This document shows positions 1 to 8,330 of a stretch of 33,326 nt of DNA, piece by piece; the stretch's first letter is position 1, and every line of letters begins with the position of its first letter. Source of the DNA: DTSX01 sp964633465 (GTDB lineage: Bacteria; Pseudomonadota; Gammaproteobacteria; Steroidobacterales; UBA11654); the NCBI GenBank assembly GCA_964633465.1, contig CAZWGB010000011.1, positions 1 through 33,326 on the forward strand, written 5' to 3'. The position numbers and the translations under genes were made by a program. The notes under the pieces are model-generated. The model had not been told where the DNA came from. It saw only the letters and a program-made list of their open reading frames with translations, and made no database searches.

Positions 1-490
1 CGCCAATAAGTGTTGCCATCCCCATTGGCATCAGAATTTTTGATGAACTCATATTCGTTTTGCGGGCGACAGCAATCAGAGCAGGTATCAAAATAACCAC
101 AATGGGGGTGTTGTTGATGAAAGCACTGGTGAATGCACCGAAGAATAACACACCTAGAAATGAAATCTTTGGGTGCTTGATCCACGATTTGGATAAGAAA
201 ACAACAAGCGGTTGCAAAGACCCGCTGATTTCAATTGCTTTGCCTATGGCTAGAAGCGCACAAATGGTAACCAAAGCCTCATGACCGAAACTGGAAAAAA
301 AGAAATAGGCAGGATCGATAGATACCCCATTGACCTCATACGGAAAAAAATAAAACATAGAAATCATCACAACCAATATGAAGAGCCCCGTTGTTTCTAT
401 AGGAATCCAATCCCGAGAGAACAGATAAAGCCCGATAATGGTAAAGACCATGACAGCTATTGCATGTAGACTTAGTGGTTCTATAATCAT
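1..490 (-). CDS. SLC13-family permease (DASS/ArsB-type), 5' part only
   Basis: Reading the minus strand from an ATG at 490 gives an open frame of about 163 residues that continues off the left edge, so the C-terminal part is missing. It is strongly hydrophobic, with segments near residues 8-24, 34-50, 70-85 and 112-142. The stretch FINNTPIVVILIP, followed by a segment ending in GMATLIG, is the typical first NTP/NNT hairpin of SLC13/DASS and arsenical-pump-like permeases, which move di- or tricarboxylates, sulfate or other anions with Na+ or H+. The substrate cannot be told from this fragment. It is divergent from the hydroxypyruvate reductase gene with only 47 bp between the starts, so the two may share a control region. 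Confidence 0.8.
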   Translation of the reverse strand, partial: MIIEPLSLHAIAVMVFTIIGLYLFSRDWIPIETTGLFILVVMISMFYFFPYEVNGVSIDPAYFFFSSFGHEALVTICALLAIGKAIEISGSLQPLVVFLSKSWIKHPKISFLGVLFFGAFTSAFINNTPIVVILIPALIAVARKTNMSSSKILMPMGMATLIG

Positions 491-537
491 TTGTATTTAC
501 AACTTTTTTTCATCTTTTTACGTAAGAATTTATTAGC

Positions 538-1524
538 ATGAACACCGCCTTTCTAGATTATAAAACTGTGGACCCCGGTGATCTAGACATATCTCCCTTA
601 AGAAACATTGCCCCAAACCTAATCCTTTATGACAAAACGGCTGCAGATGAGGTAAATAAAAGGATTCAGGATGCTGAAATTATCATTATCAACAAAATTA
701 AACTGGATGCTGCCACCCTCTACCAAGCAAAGAAAGTAAAATTGATCTGCTTGGTCGCAACAGGGACTGACAATGTTGATTTGGTAGCCGCAAATAAACA
801 AGGAATTACCGTTTGCAACATTAAGAACTATTGCACAGACTCAGTAGCACAACATGTGGTTCTTTCAATGTTGGCCCTCAGTCACCATTTTGACGAATAT
901 CAAGTTTCATTGAAACAGGGATTGTGGCAAAAAAGTGAGCAATTTTGTTTATTGGAATACCCAATAACAGAGTTAAGCTCAAAAACCCTGGGCATAGTCG
1001 GTCTGGGGGTGCTGGGAACCGCTGTTGCCAAACTAGCCGTGTCTTTTGGCATGCGGATTCTTGTTGCTGAAAGCTTCAGGCCTGAGAACGGCAATAAAAA
1101 CAACGAGCAGCAAAAACCGGAATTTAAAAGGGTTTCATTCCAAGATTTAATTGCTCAATCGGATGTGATTTCATTGCATTGCCCACTGACGGCAGAAACC
1201 AAGAGCTTGTTTGACCTCCAGGCTTTTAAAACGATGAAAAAGAATGCCCTATTGATCAATACTGCCCGGGGCGGATTGATTAACGATGAAGCCCTGTTGC
1301 ACGCTCTTGAAAATAAATTGATAGCAGGAGCGGCTCTTGATGTCCTTGATCGTGAGCCTCCCGCAGCAAACCATCCATTGTTAACCAGCGGCTTGCCTAA
1401 TTTAATAGTCACGCCCCATATTGCATGGGCAGCAAAGGAAGCGAGACAAAGGTCTTTGGATGAGATCGCAAAAAATATTGCTTGCTATTTAGAAGGCGAG
1501 CCAAGAAACGTGGTAACAGGTTGA
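538..1524 (+). CDS. hprA: D-2-hydroxyacid dehydrogenase, likely glycerate dehydrogenase/hydroxypyruvate reductase
   Basis: A 328-residue cytosolic enzyme of the D-isomer-specific 2-hydroxyacid dehydrogenase family, which interconverts hydroxypyruvate (or glyoxylate) and D-glycerate (or glycolate) with NAD(P)H. The Rossmann motif GLGVLG is at 155-160. The catalytic set is Arg244 in TARGG, Glu273 in DREPP and His294 in TPHIAWA. The TPHIAWAAKEARQR ending is typical of the bacterial HprA branch, which is why I prefer this over lactate or phosphoglycerate dehydrogenase. There is no ACT domain, which argues against SerA. The length matches the family. The start is the ATG at 538 and the ribosome site is weak. 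The gene stands alone on its strand, divergent from an anion permease. Exact substrate is inferred. Confidence 0.88.
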   Translation: MNTAFLDYKTVDPGDLDISPLRNIAPNLILYDKTAADEVNKRIQDAEIIIINKIKLDAATLYQAKKVKLICLVATGTDNVDLVAANKQGITVCNIKNYCTDSVAQHVVLSMLALSHHFDEYQVSLKQGLWQKSEQFCLLEYPITELSSKTLGIVGLGVLGTAVAKLAVSFGMRILVAESFRPENGNKNNEQQKPEFKRVSFQDLIAQSDVISLHCPLTAETKSLFDLQAFKTMKKNALLINTARGGLINDEALLHALENKLIAGAALDVLDREPPAANHPLLTSGLPNLIVTPHIAWAAKEARQRSLDEIAKNIACYLEGEPRNVVTG

Positions 1525-1574
1525 GAAATTTATTCCAGGCAATTATGTCCCTTGGAATCTGAATACTTATTTTT

Positions 1575-1602
1575 TTGACAGAATATATCTTAATAATATA
1601 GT
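1575..1602 (+). promoter_or_regulatory. sigma70-like promoter for the DUF6356 gene
   Basis: A perfect -35 hexamer TTGACA at 1575-1580 is followed 16 bp later by TATAGT at 1597-1602, one base from the -10 consensus. The surroundings are very AT-rich. Transcription would start near 1609, giving a leader of roughly 38 nt before the start at 1647. Seen directly; use as a promoter is inferred. Confidence 0.55.
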
Positions 1603-1646
1603 CTTATATCTATATTCTAAATCGTTATATTATGGATTAGATAGCC

Positions 1647-1916
1647 TTGAAGAAGTTATACAGACTTTTTACAGATCATCCGACATCATTAAATGAATCC
1701 TATTTTGAGCATCTGGTTTGTGCTTTTTCTTTTGCAACAAGAATGATTATTGCAGGCTTTGCCTGCTTAATTCATTCTATTTTCCCTTTTTTATTTGTGA
1801 ATACAGGAAGCTCAACTATTGAATCTCTCCATGTTGAAATGAGTGATAGATCAAATAATGAATCAAAAACAACTGTTCAAGAATCTGAGCCGAATCATAT
1901 ACTGCAAACAGATTAA
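1647..1916 (+). CDS. DUF6356 family small membrane protein
   Basis: An 89-residue protein of unknown function. The motif order HPTSLNESYFEHL (about 11-23), then a hydrophobic segment with CLIHSIFPFLF (about 40-50), then TGSSTIESLH, matches the small DUF6356 proteins common in Proteobacteria, which read HP.S..E.Y.EH...LVH..FPFLF..TGS. One or two membrane-inserted segments lie between about 26 and 52, followed by a polar tail. The start is a TTG at 1647, the most upstream start codon in this frame (a TAG lies at 1638); no ATG would keep the conserved N-terminal motif. The gene converges on ybbP with 18 bp between the stops. Family assignment is from recalled motifs; no function is known. Confidence 0.72.
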   Translation: MKKLYRLFTDHPTSLNESYFEHLVCAFSFATRMIIAGFACLIHSIFPFLFVNTGSSTIESLHVEMSDRSNNESKTTVQESEPNHILQTD

Positions 1917-1934
1917 ATAGTTCTAATAGCCTAA

Positions 1935-4409
1935 TTAAGGATCCCTAAGAGTTAATAAAGGTGGGGCATAAACAGCTTCTCTCACAGCTATCATGCCTAC
2001 ACAACCAATACAGATTGCACCAAAAATCAAGCCAGTGGTTAACACCAAGATATTTGGTGAATAATTCAATTCAAAAATTTGGGTTGATAAGAATCCGGAG
2101 ATAAATACCGCGCCAATGGCAGCTGTCAATCCGGCACCAATGCCAATGGCAAAAAATTCGGTAGCAATGGATTGAAAAATTTTCGATCGTTTTGCTCCAA
2201 TCGTATGCAGCAGAGCACTTTCGTATCTCCTTTGGTCTGCACTGGCAAAAATTGTAGCCACCAAGGTCAGAGCCCCTGCGAGTAAAGCCAAAAGAAACAT
2301 ATACTGGACGGCCAAAGATGCTTTATTCAGAATTGTTTTGATTTGATTGAGAGCGCTATTTAAGTCGATGCTGGTCACGGTTGGGTAACGAGACAAAAAT
2401 TCATCAACAAGCTGTTCGTTCCCATCTGGTATGTTGATACTGGTAATAAAGGATTGAGGCAATTCTCTTGCCACCATGGGAGAGAGAACAAAAATAAAAT
2501 TGGGCTGAAAGCTCTCCCATTTAATGCGTCTCAGGCTGGTCACGGTAACCTCTAAATCCATTCCAGCGGCATTGAAAGTAAGTTGATCGCCAACTCCGAT
2601 GCTCAAGGATTCCGCAACTCCCTCATCTACGGAAACCGCCTGAATGCTCTCACCCTCATTACCCCACCATTCACCCGCAGCAATGCTATTGTTGTCAGGC
2701 AATTGAGCGTACCAGGTGATGTTCGCTTCTCTCTCTATCATGCGCCCGGAATCTGTTCCCTGATTGGATCCGCTATTGACTTCCAGCAGCCTGCCTCTGA
2801 TCAGGGGCGTAAATTTTATTGCTTGGCCAATACGGGGAGTAAGGAAGTCTGCAATGCCGTCAAGCTGGGAGCCTTGGATATTAAAAAAGAAATGGTTTGG
2901 GGTCTCTTCTGAAAGACTCTGCTTCCAGGAGTTAATCAGGTCCGATCTGGTCTCGGTCAACACCATCAATGCCATAAGAGACAAGCCAAAAACAACCAGA
3001 TGCAGTATGCTCTCACCTCGCCGCTTGCTGATGTTCTTTAGCCCGAGTTTCCAGCCAATACCAATCTGGTTCTCAAAAAATGAGCAGCCTTTTACCATCA
3101 GTGCGCCCAAGCAAAAGAGGCTTAACCCAACCAAAAAAAGACCGATAATGATGGTCGAGACAAGTGAAAAATCAGCAAACAGAATGCTTAGGAAAAACAC
3201 CAAGGCAACAATGGCCACAGCGTTGATGAAAAAACTGCTTTTATAATCCAGCCTGAGGTCGTTGCGTAGGACTCTGATGGGTTGGGAAACCCTTAGTTGC
3301 TGCAGGTAAGGGGCAACGGTGCCGACAATAAGACATGATGCGGTCAGCAAAGCAAACCAAATCGGCTGCAATGATGGGCCTGGAAGATCCGAATCAATAA
3401 TTCCCTTCAGCAAATCAACAAGTATGTATTGAATCATCCAACCGACACCGACACCCACAGTTGTTGCCAATAAAGTCATCAGTAACAATTGGCCAATCAG
3501 TGCAGATAAAACAAACCCCTGTGTGGCTCCAAAAATTTTCATTAAGGAGCAGTTGAAAATATGGCGTATGGCAAATCTTCTTGCGGAGATCATAGCTGCG
3601 ATGGCAGCAATGATAATTGTCACCAAGCCGGCCAAGCTAAAGTACCTGTTGGACCGATCCAACGTCCTGCCCAGTTGTTGGCCAATATTTTCAATTCTTT
3701 GAATTCTGACTTCCGCCGGTAAATCTTGGAGCTCATTGACAAAGTTATCTATTTGCTTTTCAGGTCCGGAATACAATTGTCGATAAACAACCCGACTTCC
3801 AGGTTGGATAACTCCCATTGCATCCAGATCTTCAATGTTGGCAATGACGGTGGGTGCAAAAGTAAGAAAACCGTCATTGCGATCAGGAAAATCGACTAGC
3901 ACGGCTGAAACTGCAAAACGCTCGTTACCAAGGGTAATGGAGTCACCTTTGGAAATGTTAAACCGATCTATCAGGCTCTGTTCCACCCAAATATTGCCTC
4001 TCATTGGCGAGCCTGTTGACTTCTCAATATTTTGCCCATTCAAATCGAGCAGTTTAAGTTTACCTCGCAAGGGGTATCCAGGGGTTGTCGCCTTGATTGA
4101 AGACAACACACTATTGCCGTCATGGAGCGTCATACTTAAGAACGAAATCGTTTCTGCAGTATTCAATTCTTGCGCTTTTGCAATTGATAAATACTTTGGT
4201 CCAATGGGCGCGGTAGATCTTAAGGTAACATCAGCGGCCAGAACGACGGCAGCTTGCTGTTTGATTGACAGCCGCAGACGATCCCCCAAAAAGGTAACCC
4301 CCGTGATCGCGCTAACTGCGAGAGCAATGGATAAGAAAAGCAAAAAAAGGTCGCTGTTTTTTAAGTCTGCTGGGAAACGTTTGATCCCATACAACAAGCC
4401 TTGCATCAT
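1935..4409 (-). CDS. ybbP: ABC transporter permease, YbbP/FtsX-like
   Basis: An 824-residue inner-membrane protein with the double FtsX-type layout: a first helix near 20-40, a large periplasmic domain, helices near 255-278, 298-330, 350-370, 395-440 and 467-485, a second periplasmic domain, and three C-terminal helices after about 690. It pairs with the ATPase upstream through an ATGA overlap (4406-4409). The ybbA-ybbP pair divergent to tesA is a well-known gammaproteobacterial arrangement. The family resembles LolCDE/MacB-type machines, which act on lipoproteins or periplasmic substrates rather than importing small molecules; the real substrate of YbbAP is not settled. Length fits the family. 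The start ATG at 4409 is chosen for the overlap and the MMQGL start before a short cytoplasmic tail. Confidence 0.88.
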   Translation of the reverse strand: MMQGLLYGIKRFPADLKNSDLFLLFLSIALAVSAITGVTFLGDRLRLSIKQQAAVVLAADVTLRSTAPIGPKYLSIAKAQELNTAETISFLSMTLHDGNSVLSSIKATTPGYPLRGKLKLLDLNGQNIEKSTGSPMRGNIWVEQSLIDRFNISKGDSITLGNERFAVSAVLVDFPDRNDGFLTFAPTVIANIEDLDAMGVIQPGSRVVYRQLYSGPEKQIDNFVNELQDLPAEVRIQRIENIGQQLGRTLDRSNRYFSLAGLVTIIIAAIAAMISARRFAIRHIFNCSLMKIFGATQGFVLSALIGQLLLMTLLATTVGVGVGWMIQYILVDLLKGIIDSDLPGPSLQPIWFALLTASCLIVGTVAPYLQQLRVSQPIRVLRNDLRLDYKSSFFINAVAIVALVFFLSILFADFSLVSTIIIGLFLVGLSLFCLGALMVKGCSFFENQIGIGWKLGLKNISKRRGESILHLVVFGLSLMALMVLTETRSDLINSWKQSLSEETPNHFFFNIQGSQLDGIADFLTPRIGQAIKFTPLIRGRLLEVNSGSNQGTDSGRMIEREANITWYAQLPDNNSIAAGEWWGNEGESIQAVSVDEGVAESLSIGVGDQLTFNAAGMDLEVTVTSLRRIKWESFQPNFIFVLSPMVARELPQSFITSINIPDGNEQLVDEFLSRYPTVTSIDLNSALNQIKTILNKASLAVQYMFLLALLAGALTLVATIFASADQRRYESALLHTIGAKRSKIFQSIATEFFAIGIGAGLTAAIGAVFISGFLSTQIFELNYSPNILVLTTGLIFGAICIGCVGMIAVREAVYAPPLLTLRDP

Positions 4410-5074
4410 TGAATTCGACCTTCATCAAGCTGGTAGGTTAATTCACAGCGACCGGCCAATACCGGATCATGAGTGACCAGAATCAAAGTGGTGTCAGATT
4501 CCTGGTTTATAGAGAACAAAAGCTCTCCGACTGATTGGGTACTAACTTTATCTAAATTACCTGTGGGTTCGTCCGCAAACAAAATCGTTGGTCTCGTTAC
4601 AAACGCTCTAGCTATTGCTACCCGTTGTTTTTCACCGCCTGATAATTGGTTAGGAAGATGGCTTGCCCTTTTTTTTAAACCCACTCTTGTCAGTGCTTTC
4701 AGTGCCTTTTGCTTCGCTTGTCTATCGCCTTTTATCTCAAGCGGTAACATTACATTTTCAACCGCTGAGAGTCTGGATAGAAGATGGAAAGACTGGAAAA
4801 CAAACCCAACTTTCTCACCTCGTATTTGCGCTCTGGTATCCTCATCCAAAGAAGTAATTTCTTGATCTGCCAACCAGACTTGACCCTTGGATGGCAAATC
4901 AAGTCCTGCCAGGATAGCCAATAAACTTGTTTTACCTGAGCCAGAAGGACCAACAATTGAAATTGCTTGGCCTTGATGCACGGTTAAATTTATATCACTA
5001 ACTATGGTCAAAACACCTTCTGGACTGTTGACTTCTTTGGTGATATTTTTTGCTTTTAACAAAGGTATTTTCAA
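4406..5074 (-). CDS. ybbA: ABC transporter ATP-binding protein, YbbA/LolD-like
   Basis: A 222-residue ATPase subunit with all nucleotide-binding elements: Walker A GPSGSGKT at 42-49, Q-loop Gln94 in FVFQSF, signature LSGGEKQ at 144-150, Walker B with Asp168-Glu169 in ILFADEP, and switch His202. It belongs to the LolD/MacB-type MJ0796 subfamily and should power the YbbP permease, with which it overlaps by ATGA. The farthest sensible start is TTG at 5074 (MKIPLLKAKNI); there is no ATG near the N-terminus, and a second TTG lies four codons in. That start is one base from the ATG of tesA on the other strand, so the promoters of these divergent genes must lie inside each other's coding region or further away. 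Confidence 0.9.
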   Translation of the reverse strand: MKIPLLKAKNITKEVNSPEGVLTIVSDINLTVHQGQAISIVGPSGSGKTSLLAILAGLDLPSKGQVWLADQEITSLDEDTRAQIRGEKVGFVFQSFHLLSRLSAVENVMLPLEIKGDRQAKQKALKALTRVGLKKRASHLPNQLSGGEKQRVAIARAFVTRPTILFADEPTGNLDKVSTQSVGELLFSINQESDTTLILVTHDPVLAGRCELTYQLDEGRIQ

Positions 5075-5075
5075 A

Positions 5076-5708
5076 ATGTTCCGTCGTTTGTTTTTTGTTA
5101 TTGTTTTGGTCGTTGCTTCAACAGCAACTCATGCTAGCATTTCGAATTCAGATGATTCAACTATCTTGATCATTGGAGACAGTTTAACTGCCGGGCTTGG
5201 GGTAGCTTACAATCAAGCATGGCCTTCTTTGCTCCAAGACAGATTAAACAAAGACGGTTTTTCTATTCAAGTGGTTAATGCTGGCATCAGCGGAGATACC
5301 ACCGCTGGAGGAGCTGAACGTTTACCTAATTTATTGAGAAAACACTCGCCAAATATTGTGGTCATAGAACTTGGTGGCAATGATGGGCTTAGAGGTACGT
5401 CAATCAATTCGATAGAAATTAATTTACGTTCAATGATTGAGGTTACTCTTGATCAAGGCGCCATAATATTATTAATCGGGATGCAACTCCCCCCTAATTA
5501 TGGAAATGTCTATGCAGCATCCTTTCAAAACCTCTTTCCCAAATTGGCAGGTGAATATGGCATAGGTTTGGTTGAAAGACTTATACAAAGAATGATGAAT
5601 GAGGTTTGGCAACAAAATTTAATGCAGAGGGATGGTATTCACCCAAATGCTGAAGGGCATATCGAAATAGAAAAGATTGTTTGGGATTCATTACAGCCAC
5701 TATTGTGA
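5076..5708 (+). CDS. tesA: TesA-like SGNH esterase / lysophospholipase L1
   Basis: A 210-residue periplasmic SGNH hydrolase (multifunctional acyl-CoA thioesterase I/protease I/lysophospholipase L1 type). A signal peptide covers about residues 1-20, ending THA before SISNS. The four family blocks are intact: GDSLTAG with nucleophile Ser36, Gly73 in ISGDTTAGG, Asn102 in GGNDG, and Asp186/His189 in DGIHPNAEGH. The frame is open upstream to 5004, but that extension would bury the signal peptide and run into ybbA, so I chose the ATG at 5076. It is divergent from ybbA-ybbP, as in many Gammaproteobacteria, and 5 bp upstream of a lipoprotein gene with which it probably shares a transcript. Confidence 0.92.
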   Translation: MFRRLFFVIVLVVASTATHASISNSDDSTILIIGDSLTAGLGVAYNQAWPSLLQDRLNKDGFSIQVVNAGISGDTTAGGAERLPNLLRKHSPNIVVIELGGNDGLRGTSINSIEINLRSMIEVTLDQGAIILLIGMQLPPNYGNVYAASFQNLFPKLAGEYGIGLVERLIQRMMNEVWQQNLMQRDGIHPNAEGHIEIEKIVWDSLQPLL

Positions 5709-5713
5709 TCAAT

Positions 5714-6547
5714 ATGTTTGGGCGAACCTATAAAAAAACCATTATTATTTTGGCCATTTTCAATCTATCTGCTTGCTCTGTAGTGGGTGATCTGTGGTAC
5801 GAAAGAATGGATCAATTTATTGCCAATCAACTTTTAGAATATGCAAATTTTTCAAACAACCAAGAAAGTTATATCAGGAAAGTCACAAAGGAATTTAAAT
5901 ACTGGAATGCAAAAAACGAATTACCACAATACAAAAAACTGCTCCAGCAATTTAGTCTTTTGGGTGAAGAAACAGTTGTAAGTGATATAGATAATATTTA
6001 TCAAAAAGGAGTGATCCTTAGTAATAGAAATAGAGATTTTTTTACCTCTCATTTTATCGACTTTTCAAAAACACTCACAGAAAAGCAAGTTAAAGAAATC
6101 TCAATACATCTTGATGAGCTAACAGAAGAAAGGATATTTAAACTTAAAAAAGAAACAAAAAAATACCAGGATACGCTGGAAAAAACTTTTGTAAGATTCT
6201 TTAGGCTGATGGGTGTCAAGCTCAACAAGGAACAAAAAAATACCATCCAGTTTTCTTCTTCTGGGTTAGAGGACAGAAGATATCAGTTAATTAATAACCG
6301 CATAAAATGGAATGAGGAATTTGTGAAAATACTTGCCTCAAGAAACGATGAGAGCTTCGAAGTGCAATTAACCAACCACATCAACACACTCAACCCTGAA
6401 GACAAATATACGAGAACTGTGATCAACCAGATTACCGCAGAAATCATTGCTTCACTTGATGAAAAACAGAGAGCAAGATTTCAAAAAAGACTAGGGGTGT
6501 TTGAAAATTCGATCGATCAGGTTCTGGCAAAAAATTTAAGTCTTTAA
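5714..6547 (+). CDS. DUF6279 family lipoprotein
   Basis: A 277-residue predicted lipoprotein of unknown function. A short signal sequence ends in a lipobox LSAC with Cys21. After it comes the pattern VVGDLWYERMDQFI, then residues spaced like the DUF6279 theme of a Tyr/Asp-rich start, a charged helix with YIRKVTKEFKYW, and LPQYKKLLQQF. The rest is long charged helices with Lys/Glu runs, suggesting a helical or coiled-coil periplasmic body. The open frame extends eleven codons upstream into tesA, but the ATG at 5714 gives a proper lipoprotein signal and follows the tesA stop by 5 bp. It is convergent with pyrF with 12 bp between stops. Membrane anchoring is well supported; the role is unknown. 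Confidence 0.75.
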   Translation: MFGRTYKKTIIILAIFNLSACSVVGDLWYERMDQFIANQLLEYANFSNNQESYIRKVTKEFKYWNAKNELPQYKKLLQQFSLLGEETVVSDIDNIYQKGVILSNRNRDFFTSHFIDFSKTLTEKQVKEISIHLDELTEERIFKLKKETKKYQDTLEKTFVRFFRLMGVKLNKEQKNTIQFSSSGLEDRRYQLINNRIKWNEEFVKILASRNDESFEVQLTNHINTLNPEDKYTRTVINQITAEIIASLDEKQRARFQKRLGVFENSIDQVLAKNLSL

Positions 6548-6559
6548 TTCAAGACTTCT

Positions 6560-7258
6560 CTAAATAGAATTGAGAATTGTTTCCTGGATCAGTTCTGCTG
6601 CTTGTCTGGGATTCGTAGCATTTTTGATCGGACGCCCAACCACGATATGATCTGCCCCTCTTTGAAATGCCTGTTCTACAGTAACTATTCTTTTTTGGTC
6701 ATCAGTAGATCTATTTTCTACTGGACGAATGCCAGGGGTTACAATCAGCAACTTATCACTCACCTCGTCCCTGATGTATTCAAGCTCCATACCAGAAGCA
6801 ACAATTCCATCACAACCTGAGCTGAAAGCTCTTTTGGCTCTAGAGACTACAAGTTCTCGGACATCACATGCAAATCCCAAATCTTTAATATCGCCTTCAT
6901 CCAAACTAGTCAATGCGGTTACAGCAAGAATTTTTAAATCGCCTTTCTCTGCAGCTGCTGCCTCCATCATGCCTTGATTCCCGTGAATGGTTGTGAAATA
7001 GGCACCCCTTTGACTTAAGCGCTTAACTGCTTTGGACACTGTCGCTGGAACATCGAACAGTTTTAAATCAACGAACACTTTTTTCTCGTTTCTTACCAGC
7101 CAATCAAGGAGATCAAAATATTCGCCGGTCATCATTAATTCCATGCCAATTTTGTAGAACGTAACAGCGTCTGCCAGCTCGTTAACCAATGCTTGAGCCT
7201 GATCCACCTCAGCAACATCGAGGGCAAAAATTAAACGGTCCTTTGTATTGATATTCAT
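6560..7258 (-). CDS. pyrF: orotidine 5'-phosphate decarboxylase
   Basis: A 232-residue class I OMP decarboxylase, catalysing the last step of UMP synthesis in the cytosol. The catalytic DxKxxD triad is Asp64, Lys66, Asp69 in FVDLKLFD, with the substrate-binding Asp14 (FALDV) and Lys36 upstream. Phosphate-binding parts follow: TPGIRP and GADHIVVGRPI near the C-terminus. The ATG at 7258 follows the aroB stop after a single base (TGATATG), so the two are almost surely translated from one message. pyrF is last in a minus-strand run with rpmE, gltA, aroK and aroB. Length is normal and nothing is missing. Confidence 0.96.
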   Translation of the reverse strand: MNINTKDRLIFALDVAEVDQAQALVNELADAVTFYKIGMELMMTGEYFDLLDWLVRNEKKVFVDLKLFDVPATVSKAVKRLSQRGAYFTTIHGNQGMMEAAAAEKGDLKILAVTALTSLDEGDIKDLGFACDVRELVVSRAKRAFSSGCDGIVASGMELEYIRDEVSDKLLIVTPGIRPVENRSTDDQKRIVTVEQAFQRGADHIVVGRPIKNATNPRQAAELIQETILNSI

Positions 7259-7259
7259 A

Positions 7260-8330
7260 TCAAGAAACTCGAAGTATGCTGAGCAGTTCCTCTTGAGAAT
7301 AATCTGCAGTTAGAAATGCCTCACCAATATTTTTTAATAAAACCAGTTGTATATTTCCATCTTTGACTTTTTTATCGCTTTTCATGGCAACCAGTAATTC
7401 ATCTGGATCCATTTTTGGTAATGATATTGGTAAATGAGATGCCTTCAAGATTTTCTCAATGTTCTGAACATCCTCTGGTTTGATGAGTGACATCTTTTCG
7501 GACAAACGAGCAGCCAAGACCATGCCTACAGCAACTGCATCTCCATGTGTCCAATTGCCGTAACCGGTAAGTTTTTCAATAGCATGGCCAAATGTATGAC
7601 CAAAATTAAGTAAGGCTCTAACTGATTGCTCTTTTTCATCTTGAGCAACTATTGCTGCTTTAATGGCACAAGAGCGTTGGATGGCATATTCAGTCACTGC
7701 ATGATCATTGGTTAAAATATGTTGAATATTTTTCTGCAGCCACTGAAAAAATTCTCCATCATGGATGAGCCCGTATTTTATAATTTCCGACAATCCTGCT
7801 GAAATTTCAGTTGCATTTAGCGTATCTAAAAATCTGCTGTCACAAATTACGCATTTAGGTTGATGAAAACTTCCTATCAAGTTTTTGCCAGATTTGTGGT
7901 TAACAGCAGTTTTTCCTCCCACCGATGCGTCGACTTGGGCCAATAATGTTGTAGGTATTTGTATACAATTAATGCCCCTCATAAAGATGGATGCTGCAAA
8001 GCCCGTTATATCTCCAACTACTCCTCCTCCTAATGCTATTAATGTGGAATCTCTTCCAAATCCCTCTTCCATTAGCCAATCAATGATTTTGTGTACATTT
8101 TTAAGTTTTTTCTCCTGTTCTCCATCAGGAAGAATGTATTCAATAACATTCTTGTTGGAGAAGAGGTCAGATATCTCTTTTAAGTACAGTGGGGCAACAA
8201 CCTCATTGGTTACAATTGCAATATCTTTTCCAGTTATATGGTCGTCGTAATTGTCAAGCGACAAGCTGGCTCTCTCGCCTATGAAGATTGGATAACTATT
8301 GTCCCTAAGGTTTACTGTTTCGATGTGCAT
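7260..8330 (-). CDS. aroB: 3-dehydroquinate synthase
   Basis: A 356-residue enzyme that turns DAHP into 3-dehydroquinate, the second step of the shikimate pathway, using NAD+ and a divalent metal. Visible parts are the NAD-binding GGGVVGD (101-107), the PTTLLAQVDASVGGKT segment (126-141), SGKNLIG, and the metal ligands Glu182 (SEIIKYG), His245 (NFGHTFGHA) and His262 (HGDAVAVG). The frame begins with a TTG one codon before the ATG at 8330, and I prefer the ATG. Its start overlaps the 3' end of aroK by about 26 bp, so translational coupling is likely. The aroK-aroB pair is standard in Gammaproteobacteria. Confidence 0.96.
   Translation of the reverse strand: MHIETVNLRDNSYPIFIGERASLSLDNYDDHITGKDIAIVTNEVVAPLYLKEISDLFSNKNVIEYILPDGEQEKKLKNVHKIIDWLMEEGFGRDSTLIALGGGVVGDITGFAASIFMRGINCIQIPTTLLAQVDASVGGKTAVNHKSGKNLIGSFHQPKCVICDSRFLDTLNATEISAGLSEIIKYGLIHDGEFFQWLQKNIQHILTNDHAVTEYAIQRSCAIKAAIVAQDEKEQSVRALLNFGHTFGHAIEKLTGYGNWTHGDAVAVGMVLAARLSEKMSLIKPEDVQNIEKILKASHLPISLPKMDPDELLVAMKSDKKVKDGNIQLVLLKNIGEAFLTADYSQEELLSILRVS

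Noticed and set aside
60..469. Two plus-strand open frames near the left edge
   Set aside because: They lie opposite the SLC13-type permease, whose membrane segments and NTP motif are far more convincing.
2764..4476. Long plus-strand open frames (2764-3246 and 3835-4476) inside ybbP
   Set aside because: Antisense shadows of a clear permease gene; basic, Ser-rich translations without family resemblance.
5004..5075. Upstream extension of tesA
   Set aside because: It would add 24 residues before a good signal peptide and overlap ybbA on the other strand.
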